From: Euonymus europaeus
Lineage: Eukaryota > Streptophyta > Magnoliopsida > Celastrales > Celastraceae
Direction of reading: 5' to 3'
DNA length: 64,000 nucleotides
Assembly: GCA_963580455.1 (NCBI GenBank)
Contig: OY756963.1
Location: 25,067,555 to 25,131,554 of the forward strand
The notes below the pieces were generated by a model, which searched no databases, had not been told where the DNA came from, and worked only from the letters and a program-made list of their open reading frames with translations. The position numbers and the translations under genes are program-made. This document shows positions 46,938 to 58,372 of this stretch, one piece after another (within the stretch, counting starts at the first letter, position 1; every line of letters starts with the position of its first letter).

Positions 46938-49900
46938 ATGAACTACGAGGAGCGACTGAAAGCCGCTGCCAAGATCGTCCTCGGGGAAGACGCACGTTCA
47001 GCTCCCGTGCCGGTGAATTGTGCAGAGTTTGGGGTCATGGCTACACTCAAACCCTACCAAGTCGAGGGGGTGTCTTGGCTCATAAGGAGATATCAGCTTG
47101 GGGTCAACGTCATTCTCGGTAGGTTCAGTTCTTAATTCCGAGACAGTAGAATAAAAAGGAGTTCTACAATCTTCAATTTGAGCTTTAATCAGACAATGCA
47201 GTTTGACTTCGGTTTATTTTTTTCTAATCGCAGGAGATGAGGTATATACATGCAACAATGGAATTTGGGATCTCATTTCTTTTATGCTATTTTTAAAAAT
47301 TAGTTGGGGTTAGTTGCTTCATTTATAGTAGATGATCGATGTAAGGTTTGAAGTGCAATTGCAATTGTTGGAGTGTGCTTATTGAATCGTATATATTTGT
47401 CATTGCTCACTATTTTCTTAGGTTTCTGAAGACATCAGTACATGTTTTGCTTACCTTGCTTGATTTGAGTTTTTTTTTTCTTGGTCGTTTCTTTTGCCGT
47501 TGAAATTCCTCACATGCTTTCTATAAGGTATTAAGCTGAATTAATTGAGGCTATGGAGCGTTGAACAATTGAATTGGGATTGTTGTTGATTTTTGTACTT
47601 GCATCTTTAGCTTTGACGACATTATGGACTGCTTGCTTTTCTTAACCACTGAGGCTGTAATATTGTCAGCGACATTGTTCACATTTCACAACATTGTGTT
47701 GTGCTTCATGCAGACGTAACTGACAACTATTGGTAGAAAGCCAGTTTTTTCAAAAATACATGGCTGTTGTATGATGGGAAATTTTTATTTTTAATATGAT
47801 CGAATCTTAACTAACCTAGTAAACTCTTATGCATTCAATAGTAAAGTGCAATAGTGACTGTGTTTGTTGGCAGATGGGACTGGGAAAAACTCTGCAAGCT
47901 ATTACTTTCTTGAGCTATTTGAAGGTTTTCTGTGTATCATCTGGGCCATTCTGTGAGTTGAAGAAGCATTTTATTCGTGTTTGAAGATATTGGAGCTACT
48001 ATTGTTATTACTGACTGAACTGATCTCCATTTTGTTTGCTTAATTCAATTATTTTTAGTGGTGTTGTGTCCTTTAAGTGTGACTGATGGTTGGGCCTCGG
48101 AGATGGTAAAATTTACTCCCAAATTGAAGGTCCTAAGGTATGTTGGTGATAAAGAACAGCGATGTAGTCTACGCAGGACAATGTATGAGCATGTAACAGT
48201 ACAGTTATCATCATCCGGGGTACGATTTCGATCCTGCTCTACCGCTTTTCATACCAAATTGCCTAATATAATTTTTTTGTGTCGGTTATTTTAATATATC
48301 TCGACCTTTTGTAATCCATCCACTGTGTATGTTTTTTTCCATTATAAAAATGGATGAGTTGATGAATTATTTAGTTGGATTTATCTGCAGGTTTCTTTTT
48401 TACCCTTTGATGTCCTGTTGACCACATATGACATAGCACTGATGGATCAGGATTTTCTTTCTCAAATTCCGTGGGATTATGCTGTGATTGATGAAGCTCA
48501 AAGACTCAAAAATCCTTCCAGTGTATCTTCAAAATATCATACTTATATTTTCTCATTAGCTTATGAGCTTATATTCATACGGTGGTTAAGATCAGTTGAT
48601 TACTAATCCTTAAAAAATTAAAATCTTTATACTCCTCTTGCTGTGACTCTAACACCATAGTGTTCATGTGCATGCATTTTTTACAGTTTCAGTCTAGTTT
48701 TACTTATGGCTTTTGCAAAGTCCACTGAAATAATGTTTTTACTGTCATCTAAAACTACTTATTATTTGGTAGACAGTTGAGAAATATCATGCCACTGAAA
48801 TGGAATGCAAGTTGCACTTCTATGATTTGAACAGTTTGGGTTCCAAGTACTTGTGTATTTAGACTTGCGAAAAATGTGTTGAAGTCTGAGAGTTTCTGTT
48901 AATCTCATTGTCAGTGATGCTGTTCTAACTTCTTAACAGGTTCGTTATAACGTCCTCATGGATCACTATCTCATGCCAAGACGGTTGTTGATGACTGGAA
49001 CTCCTATTTAGAATAATCTTACTGAACTATGGAGTTTGATGCACTTCTGCTTTGCAAAGTCCACTGAAATAATGTTTTTACTGTCATCTAAAACTACTTA
49101 TTATTTGGTAGCCTGTTGAGAAATATCATGCAACTGAAATGGAATGCAAGTTGCACTTCTATGATTTGAACAGTTTGGGTTCCGAGTACTTATATATTTA
49201 GACTTGAGAAAAATGTGTTGAAGACTGAGAGTTTCTGTTAATCTTATTGTCAGTGATGCTGTGCTAACTTCTTAACAGGTTCTTTATAATGTCCTCATGG
49301 ATCACTTTCTCATGCCAAGACGGTTGTTGATGACTGGAACTCCTATTCAGAATAATCTTTCTGAACTATGGAGTTTGATGCACTTCTGCTTACCTGCCGT
49401 GTTCGGGACACTGGAGCAATTCCTTCGCACATTCAAGGAAGCTGCAGACCCTTTGTCAGGTTATTTTCTTACCTGCAGTGATTGTGTTGGTGTTGTTTGT
49501 CCCAAACCTAACTCATTTACTTCAATGACTGACTCTTCTATTTTCTTCATTCTCTTGATTTTTTTACAGAAATTTGTTAAGATTAAAAACCAATCAATTT
49601 AGTTCACTCACTATTTTTTGTCCAATTAGTCTTAATTTTACTTTTTGAAATATGGTTTGAAGTAAAAAAGTGTAACCTATGTTCAGTTTGGAAAATGTTT
49701 GCACAACTACTGAACTTGTTAGTTTTTTTGTTTCCTTTTCATTTACAAGCTATTTCTACTTTTTCTATATTATTTCCCCTGTTTCTGTTAAAGTTTCTCA
49801 TTGTACGAAATGTTGGTGCCTTGTTCTGTCAATATGAGTTTAAATAGACTTAAGTGTACAAATTGTTGAGAAATTCATTCTTTCATATACATTTTTATGA

Positions 49901-52900
49901 TAGTTTATAATTTTATAATTTATATAACCACTGCAGATGGAATTAGTACGCTTGTCTGAAAACTATACATATTTGAGTATTGGAACATTGTTTTGTAATA
50001 AATCTTACTGTGCCAACATTTTTTTTCCTTTTCGAGTGAACTTCTATCTCTGTGAATCAAGAAGCATCAATATGATATGGCCAAAAGAAAACATTAATAT
50101 GATATTAGAAAGCATAGTCATCAAAGGATTGGAATTAGGAATACTAGAACAGTCAATTGAGAAGATTCTAGAGAGTATTCCAGGGCTAGAAATGCAGCAC
50201 ATTAGCTAGAATTAATAAGAAAAAGTTTTGATTTCCTAGAATATTATAGACATCAGCATTTAGAATAATGAGATATATTATATTTTTTTAGAACTGGAAA
50301 ATCATATGGATGCAACCCTCCCATTGCATCTTAATTTACTGAATTGTTTGTTTGTGGATTCTGACACAAAGATTTTGTACATGTGTGTAGGTATCCTTTT
50401 ATCATTAGTTTGAACAGAAAGAGTTTCTCTTATTCTATGACTTCTTCCAGAATAGTATTTTTTTTGAATAGTTGAATATCATTTCAGTAAGTTTGGTGAC
50501 ATTTGTTATTTGCTAACAGGTCCTGATGCAACCAAGGCGAAGGAAGAGTTTAAAACTTTAAAATGGATACTGAGAGCTTTTATGCTTCGAAGAACAAAAG
50601 CTAAGCTCATAGAATGCGGAAATCTAGTGCTGCCTCCTCTTACAGAGATAATCGTGTAAGTAGTTTTCCCCCTGTGCAATGCTTAGTAGTTGTTGTTGTA
50701 CATTTAAACTTTGTACTAGACACTCTCTGCTAGCAAGTCTTCAAATAGTATGATGTTAAGTTTTGCTCTTTTACAGGATGGCTCCACTGGTCAACCTGCA
50801 GAAAAAGGTTTATATTTTGATATTGAGGAAGGAACTTCCAAAACTTCTTGCATTATCATCTGGAGCTTCTGGTCACCAATCTTTGCAGAATATTGTATGT
50901 ATTTTCCTACACTTTTCACCTGGGAATGAATCTTAGTTTTCTGCTTACCATTTATTTGGAGCGGTGCTGGATATTTCTTTGATCTTTATGTCCGGCGAGA
51001 TTTTAGCATACAATTGGGATACAGTACTCTTATCTTTCTGTTAGAAAAGACATCTATGACATGAATGAGTTGCTTGATTACCCTCCTTGATCATTTTAAT
51101 AATGTGTTTTGCTTTGTCCTTGGTTGTTATCATTTCATTTAGGGTTATTATTGTCTCATGTGAAGATGTTATAGACTGCATATTTGATGTACTTTCCTGT
51201 TGCTGGGGTTGCAAGTTTTCGTCTGATTTTGACAATTTTGCTCAAGTTAGATGAACTTGTTGAGACAAATGCAACAATTTGTGAAGAACTTTGTTACTTG
51301 AATATATTGAATTCAGTAAACATGTGTGCCGTGTGCGGTGACGTCTGAATGCTCTGGCATTCTCAATATTTACACTTATGCTCAAATTATTTCATTTTTT
51401 AACCTTTAAATCTGCCTCCTATATCTAGGTAATTCAACTAAGGAAAGCTTGTAGTCATCCTTACCTATTTCCTGGTATTGAGCCGGAACCATATGAAGAA
51501 GGTGAACATTTGGTCAAGGTATGCCCAACATCCAATGTTTACTTAAGTCTGGAAAAAGATGGATGTTTAGTTGAACAAGTATGTGTTGTGAAAACTGGAA
51601 AGTCTGCAAAATTATGTAAACTCATGAAAAGAGTAATTTTCCTCTTCTATGTGAAAGATGCAAGCCATTGCACTGCATCTTTTGGTCCACAATAATCAAG
51701 TATGACCTTGATCTCTCATAATTTTTCCTTCTAAAGTTATGATGTGTTTAGTCCAGCGGGAAGCTCATAATATTGGACCAACTTCTACGAAGATTGCGCA
51801 ATTCTGGGCATCGCGTTCTTCTCTTTGCTCAAATGACACACACACTTGACATTTTGCAGGTATCCTGTCCCAGCAGTATAACTATACATAATTCCTTTCT
51901 TGGTTAGATGTCAAAGTATCTGCTTAACATTTGTAAAATGCTGTTTCCAAATGCAATGAAGGATTTTTTAGAGTTAAGAAAATATTCCTATGAGCGCCTT
52001 GATGGGTCTATTCGGGCTGAGGAGCGGTTTGCTGCAATAAGGAGTTTCTATGGGCGTTCAGCTAATGCAGAATCCAAGTTTGAAGCTGACAAAGATGGTG
52101 CCTTTGTTTTTATGATCTCCACCAGAGCTGGGGGAGTTGGATTGAATCTTGTAGCTGCTGATACGGTAACTTCAATCTGACACACGTCCAGCTAGTCAAT
52201 ATCACTTGAAATGGAAGTTGTGATCTATAATGCGGTTCTCGTGGTTTTATCTTTTATGTATCTTTAAGAGCTAAGTAATGTGTCGAAAACAACATTGGAA
52301 TCCTTTTGGTCATATTCGTATTTAAGTTTTAAGACGTGTTTAGATAGCAGGAACTTTTATGGTGTGCCATTAAACCTCAAATAGTGTTAATGCATGAAGG
52401 GTTCTCAATTCTTATTCTGTTTTATTATGAATCAAAGAATTAAACTATGTAGATAAGTCACTTATCATGAATTATAGATTGATGAAGAGGGTCACAATTT
52501 GATTTACTTCACAAAATTGTATTGGCTTCTAAACTTGGCATTGAAGCTTCATGTTCAAATGGTTAGATTGTAGATTAGCTTTTCAGCACTTTTTATTCAT
52601 TTCAGTTTGTGTAAGGGACTGTTAATACAAACAAAATAGAAGTGGAAAGGCTTGACAATGGTAATAAATGGCTTATTCTCATCACCAAGAAAAAGAGAAG
52701 TGCCAAAATCTTGATATTTAGTTTTCTTCCCTCCTTGAAAATAACTAGACTATATTCACATGAATGACGTGTAGGGGATTAGTTTCAATTTTCTTTGTAT
52801 CTGGATGGAACTTCCATGTGAATGTTTAATTTGGCTCCTAAAAGTACTGTGTGAAATGTTTTGTTTTGTGAAAATTTGCTTTAAGAATTATCTATGAGTG

Positions 52901-55900
52901 CACTCTGTGTTCTGCTGTTTACACATTGCTTGGCATTCTCGACTTTTTTTCCTTATTGTAATCCCTTTTCAGGTTATATTCTTTGAGCAAGATTGGAATC
53001 CGCAGGTGGACAAGCAGGCTCTTCAGCGAGCCCACCGGATTGGGCAAATGAATCACGTGTTGTCCATAAACCTTGTCACGGGGAATACTGTGGAAGAGGT
53101 GAGAACCCGCTTTCCCTTCCTTGTCATTGGAGTCTTTAATGTCTTCTGTTAAGCTTTAGAAATGAACCATAATAGGTTATTATGCGGAGGGCAGAGAGGA
53201 AGCTGCAGCTTAGCCATAATGTTATGGGAGATGATGTTACGGACTTTGAAGGAAAAGAAAAGGCGGGAATTGAAACTAGTGATATGCGATCCATAATATT
53301 AGGTTTACAGAGGTTTGATCCTACAGAGCTCAACGATGAAAATTTCAGTGAATCAAAATTGTCTGAACTAAATGCTATGGTAGAGAGAGTGATTGCTATG
53401 CGCCAAGAACCAGTAATTGACAAGGACAATGGAAAAATTGAGCTTAATTCAACCAATTTATCACGTGGATGCGATCTTCGTGCAGGAGAAAATTCTGTTG
53501 CTGATGGTTACAACTCTGATCTTGATGAGGCTTCATATCTTTCATGGGTTGAAAAGTTCAAGGAGTCGTCGAAATCAAGTGATGTGGTCAAGGATTTGAG
53601 AAGTGGAAGGAACTTACCCGAGGTTAGGCATTCAAAACATGAGGATGCTAGGAACAAGGCAGATGAAAAGAAATTATCGAAGTGGGAAGCCCATGGATAC
53701 TGTTCCTTAAATGTCAAAGATGCTATAAGCCCAGGGGATTGTGATATCATGTCTGATGTGGGCTCTATTCATTTTGTTTATGGAGATTGTACACGCCCAT
53801 CACAAATTTGCCCGTCTGAACCTACTATAATTTTCAGGTGATTTCTTTCATTTGAAGGTGCCTATAAATGACCTTTGTTGTAGTCGTTTTGCATTTGCAG
53901 TATTTAGTGGTTACTATGGGTAAGTTTTCTTGCTGTGGCTTGATCTATTTTGTTGTCTTACTTCTTGTTATCTGTTTGATTGGGAGATCATGATGGGTGA
54001 TTAATTCTCTTGTTTTTTGATATGTAATTTCTGTCACATTTGTCTATTTTGTTTCTTCACTTCAGCATTTTTACCTTAATTGATGCCATGGTGTTTCCAA
54101 ATACGAGTGTGTCGAATTAGAACTGGGTTGAATCTGTCTTAATTATCGCTCATTTAATAATTTTTATCAAGATTTTGAATATGTTATTGGCATGCTAAAT
54201 TTTGTTTCACTTGTGCGTGTGACACTAAACTTTTGAAATCATTTGGGATATATGTTGATCATTTCAGTGCGAGTGCTCTGATCCAGCTGGTCATTTTTTA
54301 ATCATAAAATATCGCTAATCTTCTGTTTGATGTTAGAATTTAATCGTTGCCATAGTATAGGCAATATCTTGTTTAGATCCTTGATGCTGGCATCCTGGGC
54401 CTGCTTGATAATTGCTCTCTGACTAATACTTACCTGTTTCTTTAAATGATTATTGCGAGGATCATTTTTCTTCCTTCAAATTCTCATGTCTTTTTCTTGT
54501 AATCTTGGCAGCTGTATTGACAACTCTGGAAACTGGGGCAATGGAGGGGTTTTTGATGCGCTGGCCAGACTTTCAGCTAGTGTTCCTGACGCTTATCAAC
54601 GAGCTTCTGAATTTGGGGACCTTAACCTTGGAAATCTCCATCTCATTAGAATTAATGGTTAGGTTTCTTATACATCTTCCTGTACTTTACTTGTTTGATG
54701 ACTAGATCACAGATATTTCTGTTATCCATTCCAGCAGGCAGTGATAGAATTATGGAAGTCTAGAATAAACAAAGTTTGATGATGATCATTTTCAAATTCT
54801 AAGCTTGGGTTCTTGAGCATGTAAATATTATCAGTATCACCCGTTTTCATTTGGGCATTTGCAGTATTTTGCTGGAAATACCCAAATATTCATTCCGGAC
54901 ATTTTGTATTATCTTTCTGGTCTATGTGGATATTTTAGATTCCATATCCTCCACTTTTTGGGTTCAGAAGTATATTATTATAGTTTTGTTTACTTACCTC
55001 ACCTCTTCATCCATTTGTTGCTTTGCAGAAGATTGTGGCAAGCAAAATATGGATGGTGACAATCGTCAGTGGGTGGCTCTGGCTGTTGTCCAGTCATATA
55101 ATCCTAGGCGCAAAGTCCCTCGCGGTGATATTTCTATTTCCGACTTAGAAGATTGCTTATTGAAGGTGTCATATTCAGCTGCTCAGAATTCTGGTATGAT
55201 TTTCTGCACATAGATCTAGTTATCAACTTATTATCATAATTTTCTTTTATCGTACTGCATTATGGAGATTTTTTTAAAATCTAACTCCATTATAGTGATT
55301 AAAAGCTCAAACTGCTTGCGATGTGCTTTTCAGAAAACTATTTAGTCTACCCACAAACACCTAAGTGGGTTGGTCTCTGATACACATTTGTAACACAACC
55401 AGCCCAACGGGTTCAACTGTTTGCTTTGGGCCAATGCCCACACAACTTTAAAACTCATCATGCCCAGTAAGAATGGTTGCCCACTTATAAACCATTTTGA
55501 GGATCCTACTTTAGCGATTGTGGTATGTTTGTTACAGAATGTTGCCCACTTATAAACCACTTTGGGGATCCCACTTTAGCGATTGTGGGATGTTTGTCAC
55601 AGAATGTTTCTGTTCTGTGAACTCTAGTTAGCTGCAAGTTTCATATGAAAATTTGTCCATCTTATTGCCGTGGTGCATGATTGAAACTGACTTCTATTAT
55701 ATCTGACTCTGTGATTTGTAAAGCTTCTATCCACATGCCTCGAATTGGATATCAAGATGGATCAGATCGCTCACTCTGGTATACGGTGGAACGTCTTCTA
55801 CGAAAATACGCTTCTGCTTATGGCATAAAGATATATGTGTATGTCTTGCTCTCCCCACCCTTTCTGATCTCCCTCGCTATAAATATGATAACACAACTTT

Positions 55901-55944
55901 CAGAACATATTTTTCACAGGTACTACTACCGCCGGACATCATAG
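46938..55944 (+). CDS. CHR10: CHR10/ALC1-like SNF2 chromatin remodeller with C-terminal macro domain (17 exons, 878 aa)
   Basis: Exons: 46938-47118, 47234-47241, 47874-47952, 48059-48219, 48391-48522, 49279-49459, 50520-50655, 50777-50894, 51429-51518, 51752-51859, 51962-52165, 52973-53098, 53176-53837, 54512-54657, 55029-55193, 55724-55838, 55920-55944. All phases agree. The SNF2 ATPase begins near residue 35 ([14 protein letters not shown]). The Walker A block DEMGLGKT is at 62-69, the DEAQ box at 177-180, TGTPIQNN follows, [11 protein letters not shown] is near 451-461 and the arginine-finger block [11 protein letters not shown] at 481-491. A linker of about 200 residues leads to a macro domain (about 725-878) ending VYYYRRTS. 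The architecture matches Arabidopsis CHR10 (ASG3) and animal ALC1/CHD1L, a nucleosome remodeller activated by poly-ADP-ribose binding to its macro domain. That regulation is inferred for plants. Exon 2 is only 8 nt. Exon 6 has a dead duplicate upstream. A Copia element lies 0.5 kb downstream. Confidence 0.95.
47234..47241 (+). other. CHR10: 8-nt microexon of CHR10
   Basis: GAGATGAG lies between AATCGCAG and GTATAT. It supplies the bases that turn the upstream Val-Ile-Leu and downstream MGLGKT into GDEMGLGKT, the expected ATP-binding motif of SNF2 proteins. Skipping it would shift the frame. Supported by phase and motif continuity, not by transcript data. Confidence 0.85.
48712..49389 (+). repeat. 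CHR10: 339-bp tandem duplication covering CHR10 exon 6
   Basis: Unit 1 (48712-49050) and unit 2 (49051-49389) repeat intron sequence plus the first 111 bases of exon 6, with about a dozen substitutions. The functional copy is unit 2, whose exon continues past 49389. In unit 1 the copied exon begins after a usable acceptor at 48939 but has an in-frame TAG at 49009-49011, where unit 2 has CAG for the Gln of TGTPIQNN. It also runs into duplicated intron at 49051 without a donor. Confidence 0.93.
55476..55605 (+). repeat. 65-bp tandem duplication in CHR10 intron 15
   Basis: Two adjacent 65-bp units starting GTTGCCCACTTATAAACCA at 55476 and 55541, differing at a few bases. With the preceding text (about 55340-55470) it resembles terminal sequence of plant LTR retroelements, so an old solo LTR fragment is possible. 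Confidence 0.7.
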
Positions 55945-56438
55945 GCTTTGAGGGGTAATTTTTGGTCGGGGAGGATTGGAATGCCAGATTAGCTCTTTCC
56001 GTTGGAGCAACTTCAGGTGAATGCTTGTTTATTGTAATATTTTTTGGAGTTTTATTCTTTAGGGGTCAACTCTGTAAGAATTCTGATGCATGATATCCAT
56101 CTTTTTTTCTCTCTATAAGCGATATCCTTTAGTTGATCATTTATGCTCTTCTAATCTTGAAAGCTTTTTGCTGAACTCTTGCAAAATTTGTTGACCTAAA
56201 TCCCAAGGCACTTGTAGGTGGCAAAGCTCATTGTAGGACAAACAGTGGCTCCATGAATGATATTGATAGGCCCATCCCTTCCGGTTCATGCCAGTGCATT
56301 CTCAGATTCACCAGCCTCCTTTGCCATTGAAATCTTCAACGCCCACATCCGAAACTTCTATATGCTTGTGATTTTCCGAAATGAGAAACAATCAAGCACG
56401 CATTAAAATAAGCAGGAGTTAGTGAAAGCAAATTGGTC
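55945..56438. other. CHR10 downstream flank up to the Copia insertion
   Basis: Presumed 3' untranslated and intergenic sequence of CHR10. No other gene recognised. Confidence 0.5.
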
Positions 56439-56443
56439 CAAAA

Positions 56444-56621
56444 AGATAAATACAAAGCACTGTATATTGATTACAAAAGCCAAGTTACAGAGATCTCACA
56501 CGTTTACATATTTATTAGAGATACAGAAAGTACACGACACATCTAGTTTCTTCTACAGGACTCTAAAGACTTAATGGACTCATGACTAGGGCCAGGGCCC
56601 AGAGGCCTAGTGATCTCAATA
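56444..56621 (-). repeat. Copia 3' LTR
   Basis: 178 bp, identical to 61170-61347. Next to it, 56622-56690 is a 69-bp tandem repeat of the LTR's 5' edge with the adjoining purine tract. Confidence 0.93.
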
Positions 56622-58372
56622 CCCCCTCTCAAACTGGACTTAATGGACTCATGACTAGGGCCAGGGCCCAGAGGCCTAGTGATCTCAATACCCCCTCTCA
56701 AACTGGAGCTGGTGAAAGGACTGCAAGCCACTCCAAGTTTGTCACGCAGAAATAGAAACCGAGAATGAGCCAAAGGTTTGGTTAAGCAGTCAGCAACTTG
56801 ATCTTGAGATGGAATATATTGAACTTGCAGCTTCTTCTCAAGAACACGATCACGTACAACATGAACATCAATTTCAATATGTTTGGTGCGGGCATGAGAA
56901 ACCGGATTGTAAGCAAGAGCATTAGCTCCCATATTATCACACCAGATTATGGGTACTTCAGGAAGAGGAAAGGTTACCTCTTTGAGCAAAGTTTCTACCC
57001 AAGCCATATCACAAGCAGCATCTGCTAGTGCTCTATATTCAGACTCAGTACTTGATCGTGAAACTACACTCTGCCGTTTAGATGACCAAGAGACAAGTGT
57101 ATTACCAAGATAAATACAATGACCGCCGATCGATCGTCGGTGCTCAGGATTACAAGCCCATCCTGCATCAGAGAATCCAACAAGAGACAACCTTTCACAG
57201 TAACTAATATGTAACCCCATAGTTCGGGTTCCTTTTAAATAACGCAAGATGCGTTTAACACCCTGCCAATGCATATTTGTAGGATGTTGGAGGAATTGAC
57301 TAAACACATTGACAATGTATGCAATATCCGGTCTTGTATGGGTCAAATATTGTAACGCTCCAACAATGCTTCGGTATAGAGTAGGATTCACCAGAAGATC
57401 ATTTGGGTCATTGATAAATTCTTTATTGACTACTGCAGGAGTAGGACAAGACTTGGTGTTCTCGAGTCCTGCTCGTTTGAGAATATCATCAATGTACTTG
57501 GATTGAGTCAAATACATACCAGTCTCATCTCTGAAAACCTCAACACCAAGAAAATAATGAAGTGCTCCCAAATCCTTTAAAGCAAATAGACTGTGCAATT
57601 GATCAATGAAACTTTGTAGAGAAATAGGATCACTGCCAGTGACTAAAATATCATCAACATATATAAGAATAAAGATCACCTTATCATGCTCCTTGAAGAA
57701 AAATAGAGAGGTATCACTTTTGCAGTTCTGGAACTTCCAACTAAGTAGAGTAGTGCGAAGCTTATCGTACCAAGCTCGGGGTGCTTGCTTTAGACCATAG
57801 AGAGCTTTATGTAGCTTGCACACATGATTAGGCTTGGTGGCATCAATAAATCCCTCCGGTTGTGTCATATAAACATCCTCTTGAATATGTCCATTGAGAA
57901 ATGCATTGTTAACATCCAGCTGTCGAACAACCCAATTATGAGAGACGGCAATAGTGAGAATAATACGAATGGTAGATGGCTTTATCACAGGACTAAAAGT
58001 CTCAGTATAATCGATTCCAGGAGTTTGATGAAACCCCTTGGCAACCAATCTTGCCTTACATCGCTGAAATGTCCCATCAGAATTAAGTTTTGTTTTGAAC
58101 ACCCATTTATTGCCAATGACATTATAAGTTGGTGAAGAAGGTACCAACGTCCAGGTATTATTTCTTGCAAGGGCTGCCAATTCTTCCTTCATGGCACTTG
58201 ACCAGAGATCTGATTTTAGTGCTTCACTCACATTTTTAGGCTCTGAAGGACATGGTTGAGATTGAAAAAGGTAGAGCTGAAAATCTGATGAAAACTGTTT
58301 GGGCTTTGAAATACCAGATTTAGCCCTTGTTTGCATGGGATGCATGGATTGAGCATGTGGCGCCCTAGCATT
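56543..58372 (-). CDS. Copia reverse transcriptase and RNase H (downstream of the TAG codon)
   Basis: This is the same frame as the upstream ORF. It resumes immediately after the TAG at 58375-58373, with the first methionine at 58345 (600 residues from there). The reverse transcriptase starts with SEALKSDLWSSAMKEELAAL and ARNNTWTLVP. The catalytic YVDDILVTG follows, then the RNase H region with VSRSSTESEYRALADAACD and HARTKHIEIDVHVVRDR. The C-terminus runs through the purine tract and LTR edge, so the 69-bp duplication is translated as a repeated SLRGGIEITRPLGPGPSHES. Whether it is expressed by readthrough of TAG is unknown; a single disabling mutation is the simpler explanation. Confidence 0.9.
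   Translation of the reverse strand, partial: NARAPHAQSMHPMQTRAKSGISKPKQFSSDFQLYLFQSQPCPSEPKNVSEALKSDLWSSAMKEELAALARNNTWTLVPSSPTYNVIGNKWVFKTKLNSDGTFQRCKARLVAKGFHQTPGIDYTETFSPVIKPSTIRIILTIAVSHNWVVRQLDVNNAFLNGHIQEDVYMTQPEGFIDATKPNHVCKLHKALYGLKQAPRAWYDKLRTTLLSWKFQNCKSDTSLFFFKEHDKVIFILIYVDDILVTGSDPISLQSFIDQLHSLFALKDLGALHYFLGVEVFRDETGMYLTQSKYIDDILKRAGLENTKSCPTPAVVNKEFINDPNDLLVNPTLYRSIVGALQYLTHTRPDIAYIVNVFSQFLQHPTNMHWQGVKRILRYLKGTRTMGLHISYCERLSLVGFSDAGWACNPEHRRSIGGHCIYLGNTLVSWSSKRQSVVSRSSTESEYRALADAACDMAWVETLLKEVTFPLPEVPIIWCDNMGANALAYNPVSHARTKHIEIDVHVVRDRVLEKKLQVQYIPSQDQVADCLTKPLAHSRFLFLRDKLGVACSPFTSSSLRGGIEITRPLGPGPSHESIKSSLRGGIEITRPLGPGPSHESIKSLESCRRN
56622..56699 (-). other. Copia polypurine tracts, duplicated
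   Basis: On the minus strand GAGAGGGGG abuts the LTR start TATTGAG at 56630-56622 and again at 56699-56691. The polypurine tract primes plus-strand DNA synthesis at the LTR border; here the border is present twice because of the 69-bp duplication. Confidence 0.85.
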
